A stretch of DNA of 29,316 bases from Candidatus Rifleibacteriota bacterium. Its GTDB lineage: Bacteria > Riflebacteria > Ozemobacteria > Ozemobacterales > Ozemobacteraceae. Under the pieces are notes generated by a model. That model was not told the origin of the DNA. It did not search any database and worked only from the letters and a program-made list of their open reading frames with translations. Position 1 is the stretch's first letter; every line of letters starts with the position of its first letter. The position numbers and the translations under genes are program-made. Positions 1 to 7,549 of the stretch are shown in pieces. The stretch lies in NCBI GenBank assembly GCA_029565415.1, contig JAKQOH010000214.1, forward strand, positions 1-29,316, read 5' to 3'.

Positions 1-205
1 GCTCCTGCCAGGCGTTGCCCAGGCGCTCATAGGAGCGGATGATCCGATGCCGGTCAGCGAGGTTTCTGCGGAGATACTCGGAGGTATGGAGAAGCCACCT
101 GGCGTGAAACAAGCTGAACATCAGCGCCAGGAGGAACATGACCGTACCCAGTCCGATCAGAAGCGTTCGGACGGAAACCCTAGCCCGTTGCGGGTCGGGG
201 CTCAT
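1..205 (-). CDS. Membrane-anchored protein, N-terminal fragment (runs off the window)
   Basis: The first 68 residues of a minus-strand protein are visible, starting at the ATG at 205-203 with an AGAGG ribosome-binding site just upstream. After about 13 residues rich in Arg there is one hydrophobic helix (roughly residues 14-33, LLIGLGTVMFLLALMFSLFH). A charged stretch with many Arg follows, containing HTSEYLRRNLADRHRIIRS. This is a positive-inside signal anchor, so the rest of the protein is probably extracytoplasmic. Sensor kinases, chemoreceptors and septal proteins can all begin this way, and the visible part does not choose between them. It lies on the same strand as the exported 206-residue protein upstream but has its own AT-rich leader and promoter candidate. 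Confidence 0.7.
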   Translation of the reverse strand, partial: MSPDPQRARVSVRTLLIGLGTVMFLLALMFSLFHARWLLHTSEYLRRNLADRHRIIRSYERLGNAWQE

Positions 206-226
206 GCAATACCTCTCGTTTCGACA

Positions 227-257
227 GAAGATCTTTTATTCTCTGTGAACGATCTTC
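227..257. repeat. Inverted repeat GAAGATC/GATCTTC in the leader of the left-end gene
   Basis: GAAGATC at 227-233 and GATCTTC at 251-257 are perfect 7-bp complements separated by 17 AT-rich bases. They lie between the promoter candidate and the start codon of the left-edge gene, so they could be an operator or a leader hairpin. No specific regulator is recognised. Confidence 0.3.
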
Positions 258-273
258 CGGTATCTCTCTTTTT

Positions 274-303
274 ATTCTACCACACGGGGCTGAAGAACTG
301 AAA
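274..303 (-). promoter_or_regulatory. Candidate sigma-70 promoter for the left-edge gene
   Basis: On the minus strand, TTTCAG (303-298) and TAGAAT (279-274) are 18 bases apart, and the -10 is preceded by TGG (extended -10). It lies about 70 bases upstream of the start at 205 in an AT-rich pocket. The -10 is good and the -35 is poor. Confidence 0.35.
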
Positions 304-331
304 TCTCAGCCGCCGGTCTCCGGGCGAGCAC

Positions 332-952
332 TTACTCTGGAACAGGAGCGGTGCCGGACGCGTCGGAGAGGGCGCCAAGGATCTCTCCGATCTGGCTGTG
401 GAGCTCGATGGCTTCTTCGATTCGGCCCTCGCCGGCTGCTTTGGCGAGTTTTTCGGCAAGCTCCTTGACGAGCTGGGGACTGGCTTCGAGGGCCAGAGCC
501 GCCTCGAACTCGATCGAGGGGAGGCCGCGGAAGTTTTCGGGGGTGAAGGTGCGGATTTTTCCGGAATCGGCCGGCGCGCCCTGCGGCGGCTCATCACGCA
601 GCACGAGCATCGGCACGCCCGGGGGAACGTTCGCGACGGCCTGGAACTCGGTTTCCTCCTTGAGGCGGATGCGCATCGAAACCGTACCCGAGGCGGGGGG
701 CGTCAGAGCGGTGATCTGATCGATATCCTCATACCGGACCAGCGAAGGGGCGGCATCGCCCGATCTGGTGACGCTCAGGCCTTCGGGCTCGCACCAGGAG
801 CCGCCGGTGAGGAAGCCGTCGATGCGTGGTGCACCGCTGGCCAGCTCATAGCTGACCGGGACTTCGATCTGGGCGAAGAGGTCGCAGGGAAACGCGAATG
901 ACGCGGCCGTCATGCCGAACGCCAGTGCCAGGAGCCGTGGGCGGGTGATCAT
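332..952 (-). CDS. Exported protein of unknown function, 206 aa
   Basis: The start is the ATG at 952-950, with GGAGGA 8 bases upstream. The longer open frame reaching 1567 has no such site and runs antisense to the next gene. Residues 1-28 form a Sec signal peptide (basic start, LLALAFGMTAASFAF core), with likely cleavage after LFAQ. The mature part has a mixed beta-type region with a short proline segment (VANVPPGVPMLVLRDEPPQG). An amphipathic Ala/Glu/Lys-rich helix follows near the C terminus (SPQLVKELAEKLAKAAGEGR), which looks like one or two TPR-like helices. I recognise no family. It is divergent from the GspC/PilP-like gene at 1070 and the two share a 117-base intergenic region. Confidence 0.75.
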   Translation of the reverse strand: MITRPRLLALAFGMTAASFAFPCDLFAQIEVPVSYELASGAPRIDGFLTGGSWCEPEGLSVTRSGDAAPSLVRYEDIDQITALTPPASGTVSMRIRLKEETEFQAVANVPPGVPMLVLRDEPPQGAPADSGKIRTFTPENFRGLPSIEFEAALALEASPQLVKELAEKLAKAAGEGRIEEAIELHSQIGEILGALSDASGTAPVPE

Positions 953-1069
953 ACGATGTTCCTCCGTCGGTGATGGGGCGGGGAGGGGGAACGCATACCT
1001 CCCCGGTGGATGGTATGGTAAACTACACGCGTTCGTTCGGACAATGCCGTCAGAGAGGGAGATGAAACG

Positions 1070-1918
1070 ATGAGCCGATGGATGTGGCGATGCGCCCTGG
1101 CGCTGCTGGTTTCGGGCCTGGCCCTGATCGGAGCGGAGGCCGTGCAGGCCCTGCCCGTGGCCGATCCGACGCAGATCGAGGTAGTGGGTCTGGTGAGCCG
1201 GGGCGAAGACGGCGCAGCCTGGCTGAAATGGGGTGGGCAGAAGATGCTGGTGACCCCGGGATATATGATCGGCCGGGATCTGCGGGTGACGGCAATCCGC
1301 AATGACAGCGTGGTGTTGTACCGGCCCGATGCGCGCCAGTATTTCACCCTTGCACCGAAGCTTCCGCTGATCCCGGGCAAAGACCGGATGGATGTGATCT
1401 GGAGCGGGCCGCTTCCGCTCTGGAATACGATCCGCATGGTTGCCCTGGCCTACGGGAAGGAGTACGTGTGCCATTGGCAGACGACGATGGAGGCGATGCC
1501 ACAGGCGCGGGCCTACGATATGAATGCGATGCTCGAGCGGGTCGTCAGCCCGCATCACCGGTATCACGGGGTCGATGGCGTGATTTTCGTGGCGCCGGTG
1601 AACGTGTTCGGAACGAGCTGGCAGTGGTTTCTGAAGCGGCTGCGGGGGTATGATTCGGCCGTTCTGGCGCGCTGGTTCCCGGCTCTGTCGGCGAAGGGCA
1701 CGATCATCAGCGACGGGCGCGACGTGGCGCGGGCTCTCGAGACGATCAGCCGGGCGACGAAGGTACCGATCACCTGGCAGGGCGGCCAGAAGGCGCCGCT
1801 GTACTGTTCCCTGAAAGACAGGCCGTGGTATGAAATTCTCGAATATATCATCGTCTATAACGGCTTCGGCATCGTGCCCTCGCAGCAGGGGCTGACGATC
1901 ACGGCGGGAGTCCGGTGA
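1070..1918 (+). CDS. Exported protein with GspC/PilP-like and secretin N-domain (STN)-like segments
   Basis: This 282-residue protein starts at an ATG preceded by GAGGGAGATG. Residues 1-28 are a signal peptide or N-terminal anchor (hydrophobic ALALLVSGLALIGAEA). Residues 35-95 read like the homology region of GspC/PilP pilus and type II secretion proteins: a short beta strand, then VTPGYMIGRDLRVTAI and VVLYRPDARQYFTL. The C-terminal 55 residues have the beta-alpha-beta pattern of STN/secretin N0 domains (ALETISRATKVPITW ... WYEILEYIIVYNGF ... GLTITAG). The middle segment could be a further divergent copy. These matches are from pattern alone. The next gene starts two bases after this stop, so the two are probably made together. 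No secretin or pilus assembly gene is present in the window. Confidence 0.7.
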   Translation: MSRWMWRCALALLVSGLALIGAEAVQALPVADPTQIEVVGLVSRGEDGAAWLKWGGQKMLVTPGYMIGRDLRVTAIRNDSVVLYRPDARQYFTLAPKLPLIPGKDRMDVIWSGPLPLWNTIRMVALAYGKEYVCHWQTTMEAMPQARAYDMNAMLERVVSPHHRYHGVDGVIFVAPVNVFGTSWQWFLKRLRGYDSAVLARWFPALSAKGTIISDGRDVARALETISRATKVPITWQGGQKAPLYCSLKDRPWYEILEYIIVYNGFGIVPSQQGLTITAGVR

Positions 1919-1919
1919 G

Positions 1920-2897
1920 ATGACCCGGTCCGCACGGCCCTGTCCGCATGCCGGGATGCGTCGTCACGGTCTTGCCCTCGTGGTTCTGTGCGGAGCGTGG
2001 GGGCTTCTTGCAGGCGCCAGCCTGCCGGAATCTGCGGCGGGAGCCGAACTGGCGGCTTCGGTCGTTTCGGGCGCCGCCCAGCCGAGCCGGCTGGCCATTC
2101 TCGAGCAGTGGCGCGGGGAGGGGACGGGGTACCGGGAGCGGCCGAGTTTTTTCCTGATCCGGAGTCTGCCTGAGCTTCAGGTGTTCTGGGAAAAGCACCA
2201 ATCCGGAGAGCCGGTTCCGAACGTCGATTTCGGGAAACGGATGCTGTTCGTCTGGGTGCCCGGGCCCGGTCTGTGCGGATACCGGGTGATGCGTGCGGCT
2301 GACATGCAGCGGACGGGCCGGCGCTGGCGGCTGGAGCTCGAGATCGAACGATCCGACTCACTGGGAGCGGGCCGGTGGCGAACCCCCTGGCTGATCGCGT
2401 TGTTGCCCCGGGTGGACGGGGATATCGAGGTCGTGCGGACGGGGGAGTTGTCTCACGGGGAAGCCCGGTTCATGCCGCTCGCGACGATCTGGGACATGCA
2501 GCGCGAGCGGGACCAGCCTGCCACGGCGGCCCTTCCCGGGGTTTCGAAATCGGAGGAGGCGAGTGCCGCCCCCGACACATCCTGGGGAGAGAACCCCTTC
2601 GGCGAGGGGCCGAAGACGCCTCAGGGGAGAACTGTTTCGGAGGAGATCGTCGTGAAGCACGATCCGAAGGTCGCGGCGGATGCCCGGGCCGCATCACGGA
2701 CCACGCCTGCCCGCGCCGACGCTACCACGGCGGATTCCGCCGGCACCGGCAGGGAACCGGCCCCTGCTGCTGCGGCCGCCGAGCCGGCCCCTGCGGCAGG
2801 CGGCCAGCCCGCGGCGACGGCGGCGAAAGAACCGCCCCCGAAAACGGCCAGCGAAGAGGCCGATCCGTTCGGGGATGCCTTCAACCTGGATTTCTGA
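1920..2897 (+). CDS. Exported PrcB-like domain protein with Pro/Ala-rich tail
   Basis: The ATG at 1920 follows the previous TGA (1916-1918) by one base, which suggests translational coupling. The N terminus (residues 13-42) is a signal peptide with RRHGLALVVLCGAWGLLAG. Residues 76-150 resemble the PrcB C-terminal domain: an 'SLPELQVFWEKH' helix, the PNVDFGKRMLFVWV core with the family's Val-Asp-Phe, then a glycine and GYRVMRAA strand. PrcB was described as a subunit of the treponemal protease complex, but its domain occurs widely in exported proteins of unknown role. Residues 195-325 are low-complexity Ala/Pro/Glu-rich and probably unstructured. A DPFGDAFNLDF motif ends the protein and a related ENPFGEG occurs near residue 222, which may be short docking motifs. 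The function is unknown. Confidence 0.7.
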   Translation: MTRSARPCPHAGMRRHGLALVVLCGAWGLLAGASLPESAAGAELAASVVSGAAQPSRLAILEQWRGEGTGYRERPSFFLIRSLPELQVFWEKHQSGEPVPNVDFGKRMLFVWVPGPGLCGYRVMRAADMQRTGRRWRLELEIERSDSLGAGRWRTPWLIALLPRVDGDIEVVRTGELSHGEARFMPLATIWDMQRERDQPATAALPGVSKSEEASAAPDTSWGENPFGEGPKTPQGRTVSEEIVVKHDPKVAADARAASRTTPARADATTADSAGTGREPAPAAAAAEPAPAAGGQPAATAAKEPPPKTASEEADPFGDAFNLDF

Positions 2898-2933
2898 GTT
2901 CCATATATATCATAGAGAATATTGGAGACCGCG

Positions 2934-3458
2934 ATGATCCACGCCTATATCGGGGACGGCAAGGGAAAATCCACGGCGGCTCTCGGACTGCTGATCCGGG
3001 CCTTCGGGGCGGGCATGCGCGTGGGGATGGTGTATTTCGACAAGGGGAACAAGACATACTCGCACCATGAGCTTGCCGTGCTCGACCGGATCGGGGTGAG
3101 CTACTGGGTCACGGGGCTGGAGCGGATGCAGCCGGATGGCCGGTTCCGTTTCGGAACGACGGAGGAGGACCGGGTCGAGGCGGCTCGAGGGCTCGGCATC
3201 GCCCGCGAGGCGATCGTTTCAGGCGAATACGATCTGCTGGTGCTCGACGAGATCGTGACGGCCGCGAGCTTCGGCCTCCTGCCGCCGTCGGCTCTCGACG
3301 AGCTTTGCCATCTCTGCAAGCCCGAACTGGAGCTGGTTCTGACCGGCCGCTGCTCGGACGAGGCGATGCTGGGCAACGCCGATCTGATTTCGCGGATCAC
3401 GAAAGTCAGGCATTATTTCGATGCCGGCGCAAAGGCCCGTCCCGGAATCGAATACTGA
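2934..3458 (+). CDS. cobO: Cob(I)yrinic acid a,c-diamide adenosyltransferase (BtuR/CobO type)
   Basis: This 174-residue cytosolic enzyme transfers the 5'-deoxyadenosyl group of ATP to cob(I)alamin or a corrinoid precursor, making adenosylcobalamin. It shows the CobO/BtuR pattern: an N-terminal P-loop variant GDGKGKST (residues 7-14), a VYFDKGNKTYSH segment, and a conserved acidic strand DLLVLDEIVTAASFGLL. The C-terminal LVLTGRC and DLISRITKVRHYFDAGAKAR complete the fold. I chose ATG 2934 because GGAG lies 6 bases upstream. A TTG at 2922 would add META but has no ribosome-binding site. The length is slightly short for the family. No other cobalamin biosynthesis gene is nearby, so salvage is as likely as synthesis. 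It faces the TPM-domain gene tail to tail. Confidence 0.92.
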   Translation: MIHAYIGDGKGKSTAALGLLIRAFGAGMRVGMVYFDKGNKTYSHHELAVLDRIGVSYWVTGLERMQPDGRFRFGTTEEDRVEAARGLGIAREAIVSGEYDLLVLDEIVTAASFGLLPPSALDELCHLCKPELELVLTGRCSDEAMLGNADLISRITKVRHYFDAGAKARPGIEY

Positions 3459-3466
3459 CCCCGGGT

Positions 3467-3910
3467 TCACTCCCGGCCGTAGCTGATCTCGTCGGGGAGC
3501 TCGTTCACGTCGTCCGCCCGGCGCGGGAAATACTTCTCGAGCATGGCTCCGGCCGTCCGGACGCCGGCCGTGAGACCGGCAACGAAGTCTCCGCGACGGA
3601 ACTGGGCCAGCACGGTGTCGCGGATCGTGTTCCAGAACTGTTCCGGGACGACCTCGTTGATTCCCTCGTCGCCGAGGACCGCGAACAGGCGGCTTTCCGT
3701 GGCGAGGTAGAACAGGATGCCGTTCCGCTCGGCGGTCTGGTCCATGCCCAGTTCGGCGAACACTTCACGAACGCGGGCGTCGGCGTCGGTGCAGGTGTGT
3801 TCGACGTGGATGCGGATCTCGCCCGAGGTGCGTCGTTCCGCATCCTGGATCGCCTGGATGAGCCGCTTGGAGTCTTCTTCCGAAAAGAAGGGGGGATGCT
3901 CGTTCGTCAT
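3467..3910 (-). CDS. TPM-domain (DUF477) protein
   Basis: This 147-residue protein is an almost bare TPM domain (TLP18.3/Psb32/MOLO-1). It begins with FFSEEDSKRLIQAIQDAERRTSGEIRIHVE, and the conserved helix and strand end in GEIRIHVE. The NGILFYLATESRLFAVLGDEGINEVV core and the helical WNTIRDTVLAQF...AGLTAGVRTAGAMLEKYF follow. Unlike many family members it has no signal peptide and no C-terminal membrane helix, so it is probably cytosolic. Family members have been linked to phosphatase activity or to protein-complex assembly and repair, but I cannot assign a substrate. The start at 3910 has GAGG about 10 bases upstream. Its stop lies 8 bases from that of cobO. The LemA gene that often accompanies TPM proteins is absent here. 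Confidence 0.85.
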   Translation of the reverse strand: MTNEHPPFFSEEDSKRLIQAIQDAERRTSGEIRIHVEHTCTDADARVREVFAELGMDQTAERNGILFYLATESRLFAVLGDEGINEVVPEQFWNTIRDTVLAQFRRGDFVAGLTAGVRTAGAMLEKYFPRRADDVNELPDEISYGRE

Positions 3911-3929
3911 TGCGTCGTTGCCTCGCTGC

Positions 3930-4634
3930 TCAGGAAGCCCGGGATGTGGCGATGTTCTGGCGGAGTTTCACGATCGTGGACGGGGCGGAGTAGCCGGACA
4001 CGGTCGCGTTGGGATAGACACGGCAGTTGGGGCCGAGAACGGTGCCGGGATTCGTGACGCTGTTGCAGCCGAGCATGCACCCGTCTCCGAGGATCGCGCC
4101 GAGTTTGCGCATGCCGGTTTTGCAGAAGCTTCCGGCGGCAAGGACTTTCACCTCGGTTCCGTCATTCTTCAGGTTCGACAGCTTGGTGCCGGCGCCCAGA
4201 TTGACATGGCAGCCGAGAATCGAGTCTCCGACGTAGTTGAAATGGGGGGCTTTCGCGTGGGGAAGGAGGATCGAGCGGCCGAGTTCGCTGGCGTGGCCGA
4301 CGACGGCGTGATCGCCGATGATCACGTGGCCGCGGATATAGGCCCCGTGCCTGATCTCGACGTTGTTCCCGATGATGGCGGGGCCGATGATCATCGCACC
4401 GGCCTGGACTTTTGTATTCTTTCCGATATAGATATCTTCGCCGCGCAGCCAGGCGCCGTCCTCGACGATGCCGAGCACCTGGGGCTGAACGCGTTTGGCG
4501 ACGTATCCCTGCTGGATGCGCTTCAGGACGTCCCAGACATAGACGAGGTCTTCGAATCCCTCGAGGTGCTGCTGGAGCAGGTCGGGGCAGGGAAATCCTT
4601 CGAGGTTCTTGAAAAAGTCGGCAAAGGTGAGCAT
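3930..4634 (-). CDS. Left-handed beta-helix (hexapeptide repeat) acyltransferase-like protein
   Basis: This 234-residue protein has a helical N-terminal part (residues 1-50, FADFFKNLEGF...FEDLVYVWDVLKRI). From about residue 58 to 215 there are hexapeptide repeats with Ile/Val/Leu every six residues (IYIGKNTKVQAGAMIIGPAIIG, VIIGDHAVVGHAS). The AGTKLSNLKNDGTEVKV insert and FNYVGDSILGCHVNLGAG resemble the C-terminal acetyltransferase half of GlmU (LbH_G1P_AT_C-like). There it acetylates glucosamine-1-phosphate using acetyl-CoA. The pyrophosphorylase half of GlmU is missing, so the natural acceptor is uncertain; a sugar-phosphate N- or O-acetyltransferase is the best guess. The ribosome-binding site AGGAGG is strong. 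It lies 19 bases upstream of the TPM gene, so they are probably co-transcribed. Confidence 0.85.
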   Translation of the reverse strand: MLTFADFFKNLEGFPCPDLLQQHLEGFEDLVYVWDVLKRIQQGYVAKRVQPQVLGIVEDGAWLRGEDIYIGKNTKVQAGAMIIGPAIIGNNVEIRHGAYIRGHVIIGDHAVVGHASELGRSILLPHAKAPHFNYVGDSILGCHVNLGAGTKLSNLKNDGTEVKVLAAGSFCKTGMRKLGAILGDGCMLGCNSVTNPGTVLGPNCRVYPNATVSGYSAPSTIVKLRQNIATSRAS

Positions 4635-4757
4635 CCGGGGCCTCCTGGGGAGAAATGGCGGTTCGACGGGGGCATCATACTATGCGTTCCGGCCCACCGA
4701 CAAGCCGAAGTGGGATTCCAGGCACGGAGCCTCCATCACCACGAGAAACAAAGACCG

Positions 4758-4786
4758 GTTTACCACGGAGACGCCGAGACACGGAG
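4758..4786. repeat. Short tandem repeat of CACGGAGA (8-bp period)
   Basis: Three consecutive degenerate 8-mers (CACGGAGA, CGCCGAGA, CACGGAG) follow TTTAC at 4764-4786. On the minus strand this reads CTCCGTGTCTC...TCTCCGTGGTAAA. Tracts of this form occur dispersed between genes in many environmental bacterial genomes. It occupies the 235-base gap between the TIGR02757 and beta-helix genes, where I see no gene. Confidence 0.6.
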
Positions 4787-4816
4787 TTCTGGAGGGGTTT
4801 GGCGATCATACGAACT

Positions 4817-4850
4817 CATCCGCAGATGACGCAGATGGCGCAGATGAAGG
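4817..4850. repeat. Three tandem 9-mers CGCAGATGR
   Basis: CGCAGATGA, CGCAGATGG and CGCAGATGA run head to tail at 4821-4847 and are preceded by CATC. On the minus strand they read CATCTGCG...CATCTGCGTCATCTGCGGATG. The tract sits 30 bases from the CACGGAGA tract, and the pair looks like one intergenic element. It lies just downstream of the stop of the TIGR02757 gene (4870). Confidence 0.65.
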
Positions 4851-4869
4851 AAGCTGAAATTCTCGTGAT

Positions 4870-5790
4870 TCAGGAGGACGTTCCCGGGCGCCTTCGGGCT
4901 CTGGAAGGGGGACCGGCACCTTTCTGCGGGGCGGAACAGAGGCCGCGGAGGCCGCATGCGGCGCAGACATCGGGGTCGTTGCCGTGAGTGCAGAGGCCGG
5001 CGATGCCGAGATGGCAGAGGGCGAAATCGTATTTCACGGGATCGTCGGGGCAGAGCCGGCGCAGGGCTTCGGTGATCTCGAGCGTGGTTTTCCAGTCGTC
5101 GGTGGAGCGGCGGGTGAAGCCGAGATGACGGGCGATGCGGCTGATATGCCGGTCGAGCGGCATCAGCAGGGTCGCAGGGGAGACGTCGGGCCAGAGTCCG
5201 AGATCGACGCCGTCGTCGGGACGGATCATCCAGCGGGCAAACATCAGCCAGCGCTTGACCGCACCGCCGCGTGCCGGGTCCGGAAGCAGGTGAGCGAGGC
5301 CCCGGGAGACCGGCTCCGGGCCGTCGGCTTCGGCGGCGGCGAGGATATCCCGCTGGAGGGCGATCAGGCCGTCCTTCAGGGAACGGGTATCCTTCCATCC
5401 CCGGCGGAAGCTTTCCCAGAGGCCGCCGCGATCCGCGATCACACGGGCTCCGGCCCGGACCAGGCGGGCGATGTCGGAACCCGTGCTGAGACGGTAGCCG
5501 GGCCATGACCCCCGGAAGCGCCGTTTCCCGAGGGCCGTTTCGAGCAGCTTCCCACCGGCGCGGTCGAGGATCTCGCGCGTCACCCGGGTGAACAGTTCGA
5601 GGCGGCCGTACGCGAGCATGGCGGCGAGAAGGCCGACCAGCTCGATTTCGGGCCGTGGGGCGCCGTCAAGAAGAAGGCGGCGTGGAAACGATACGGGATC
5701 GAGCGTCGCCCTCTCGGCAGAGGGGTGCCCGTCCAGGATCGCTTCCAGCCGCCGCTTCAGTTCGGCTTCCCTTTGGGGGAAGCCTCTCAT
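4870..5790 (-). CDS. TIGR02757 (DUF2400) family protein with endonuclease III-like Fe-S loop
   Basis: This 306-residue protein shows the TIGR02757 signatures: the LAAMLAYGRLELF segment near residues 54-67, RWMIRPDDGVDLGLW at 186-200, PLDRHISRIARHLGF at 211-225, and DPVKYDFALCHLGI at 250-263. The family is uncharacterised and is distantly related to helix-hairpin-helix DNA glycosylases. Directly after comes Cys267-x8-Cys276-x2-Cys279-x5-Cys285. This closely resembles the C-x6-C-x2-C-x5-C [4Fe-4S] loop of endonuclease III and MutY, so a cluster and DNA binding are plausible inferences. No catalytic lysine is obvious. The last 20 residues are a basic tail (SRARRRPGTSS). Its ATG overlaps the uridine-kinase stop as TGATG, which implies coupled translation. 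Confidence 0.85.
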   Translation of the reverse strand: MRGFPQREAELKRRLEAILDGHPSAERATLDPVSFPRRLLLDGAPRPEIELVGLLAAMLAYGRLELFTRVTREILDRAGGKLLETALGKRRFRGSWPGYRLSTGSDIARLVRAGARVIADRGGLWESFRRGWKDTRSLKDGLIALQRDILAAAEADGPEPVSRGLAHLLPDPARGGAVKRWLMFARWMIRPDDGVDLGLWPDVSPATLLMPLDRHISRIARHLGFTRRSTDDWKTTLEITEALRRLCPDDPVKYDFALCHLGIAGLCTHGNDPDVCAACGLRGLCSAPQKGAGPPSRARRRPGTSS

Positions 5791-7469
5791 CAGTAGTGGA
5801 AGGAGCTGCCGCCCACGAACTCGCGCAGGATCGAGGTCGGGGGGACTTCCTTCGGATCGAGGGGCTTGAACAGGGAGAGCAGCCGCAGGATGCGCCGCGC
5901 TTCGCTGTAAGAGGGGCTTTCGGGGGAAATGTCGCCGAACAGGGGCTCGGCGATCGTCTTCAGCACCGAGAGTTCGTAGGGAATGGCCGAGTTGAACACC
6001 ATGTCGGCTTTTTCCTGGAATGGGAAGATGTTGCGCTCCTCGCCGCGGCGCACCGACGGCCAGCGCTGGATCGTGTCCTCGGCCGCGTAGCTGCGGTATT
6101 TCTTGTCGCGCACGGTGCGGCGGATCAGGCGGGTGTCGGTGGTCGAGATGCGGTTGTAGTCATCGATGACGAGCTGTGTCAGGGCCGAGATGTAGATCTT
6201 GAACTTGGCCGAGGCGGGAACGGTCGTGGTCAGCTCGTCGTTGAGGCCGTGGATCCCCTCGATGATCAGGATCTGATCGTCGTTGATACGGAGGGGCGTC
6301 GTTTCCTTCTTGCGCGAGCCGGTTGCGAACTCGAACTTCGGAATCTGGATCTCACGGCCCTGGAGCACGGCCGCGAGGTGCTCGTGGATCAGCTCGAGAT
6401 CGAGGGCGTGGATGTCTTCGAAGTCGAAGTTGCCGTCCTCGTCGCGCGGGGTCTGGTCACGGTTGAGGAAGTAGTTGTCGAGGGAGAGGGCGATCGGGCG
6501 CAGGCCGTTCACGCGAAGCTGGATGCAGAGGCGCTTGCTGAACGTCGTCTTGCCCGAGCTGGAGGGCCCGGCGATCAGGACGATGCGGGCCGTTTTCCGG
6601 CGGGTGATCTCGTCGGCGATCATGCCGATCTTCTTTTCGTGAAGGGCTTCGGCGACCTTGACGAAGTCGGACACCTGGCCGGTCTGGATCATGTGGTTGA
6701 GCCGGCCGACGTTGTTCGCCTCGAGGATCTTGCCCCACTCCTTGCTCTCGCGGTACACCTGGAAAATCTTGGGCTGATCGGCGATACCGGAGGCGACGAC
6801 GGGGTTCTTGGGGTCGGGGAACAGGAGCACGAACCCATTGGAATACTGCTTCAGCTCGAACGTATTGAGATACCCGGTCGAAGGAACCATCGGGCCGTGA
6901 TCGAGGTCGATATATTTCCAGCACGATACAACGCCGATGTCGTCGTTGTTGATGTTCTGGACGAGCCGGGCCTTTTCGGGATACCCTTCTTTCTTGAACA
7001 TCGAGACGGCTTCGGTGCGGCTCAGGGTGCGCTTTTCGAAGATCTCGTTCTTGCCGATGATCGCCCGCATGCGCTCATTGATATACCCGAGGATGGTTTC
7101 GGAAACCGGCACATCGGTATAGAGATCATAATAGAACGCGTTGCCGATCGAGTGGCCGATGACGAGGCGGGCGTTGCGGTACAGTTCGAGCACGGCGCGG
7201 GCGAGCACGAAGGTGATGCTGCGCCGGTAGCACTCCTGGCCGGCTCCCGTCCGGTAGTCGATGAACTCGACCCGGCAGTCCATCGTCGGGCTGTAGTCGA
7301 GGCTGCGGATGTCGTTGTCGACGCGTGCGCAGAGAATCGGCAGATGCGTCGGGGTGGAGACGGTCTTGGCGACTTCCAGGAGGGGGGTGCCCTTCTTGAC
7401 GCTCAGCGTCGTTCCATCTTTGAGGGTGATCGTGATGTTTTCGTCTTTTTGTTCCATCTGAGGTTCCAT
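5790..7469 (-). CDS. udk: TGS-domain uridine kinase (nucleoside kinase)
   Basis: This 559-residue protein is the long form of uridine kinase. Residues 11-70 are a TGS domain (ITITLKDGTTLSVKKGTPLLEVA). Residues 75-240 resemble the second additional domain of threonyl-tRNA synthetase (SITFVLARAVLELY, NAFYYDLYTDVPVSE). Residues 295-500 are the P-loop kinase, with Walker A GPSSSGKTTFSKRL (301-314), SLDNYFLNRDQTPRDEDGNFDFE and IIEGIHGLN. The kinase phosphorylates uridine or cytidine with a nucleoside triphosphate in pyrimidine salvage. The role of the threonyl-tRNA-synthetase-like half is unknown. The length is typical of this subfamily. The ATG at 7469 has AGGGAG 5 bases upstream; a second in-frame ATG four codons later is possible. 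A long leader of about 260 bases precedes it if the promoter at 7739-7766 is used. Confidence 0.92.
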   Translation of the reverse strand: MEPQMEQKDENITITLKDGTTLSVKKGTPLLEVAKTVSTPTHLPILCARVDNDIRSLDYSPTMDCRVEFIDYRTGAGQECYRRSITFVLARAVLELYRNARLVIGHSIGNAFYYDLYTDVPVSETILGYINERMRAIIGKNEIFEKRTLSRTEAVSMFKKEGYPEKARLVQNINNDDIGVVSCWKYIDLDHGPMVPSTGYLNTFELKQYSNGFVLLFPDPKNPVVASGIADQPKIFQVYRESKEWGKILEANNVGRLNHMIQTGQVSDFVKVAEALHEKKIGMIADEITRRKTARIVLIAGPSSSGKTTFSKRLCIQLRVNGLRPIALSLDNYFLNRDQTPRDEDGNFDFEDIHALDLELIHEHLAAVLQGREIQIPKFEFATGSRKKETTPLRINDDQILIIEGIHGLNDELTTTVPASAKFKIYISALTQLVIDDYNRISTTDTRLIRRTVRDKKYRSYAAEDTIQRWPSVRRGEERNIFPFQEKADMVFNSAIPYELSVLKTIAEPLFGDISPESPSYSEARRILRLLSLFKPLDPKEVPPTSILREFVGGSSFHY

Positions 7470-7513
7470 ACTCGCTCCCTGTTGGGTGTTGTGATGCGGG
7501 ATTCGTCAGAAAA

Positions 7514-7549
7514 CCGAAAATCCGGCCTTCGCGCAGGGCGCCGGGCCGG
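7514..7549 (-). terminator. Terminator-like hairpin in the uridine-kinase leader
   Basis: Read on the minus strand, CCGGCC (7549-7544) pairs with GGCCGG (7527-7522) around a GC-rich loop. ATTTTCGGTTTTC follows. It lies about 45 bases upstream of the kinase start, so it may be an attenuator or the end of an upstream transcript. The T tract is interrupted and the loop is long. Confidence 0.3.

Noticed and set aside
2922..2933. TTG start adding four residues to the corrinoid adenosyltransferase
   Set aside because: GGAG at 2924-2927 is correctly spaced for ATG 2934, while no site precedes the TTG.
4609..4857. 82-codon frame across the repeat gap
   Set aside because: It is made largely of the tandem repeats and has no ribosome-binding site. 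It is typical of spurious frames over such repeats.
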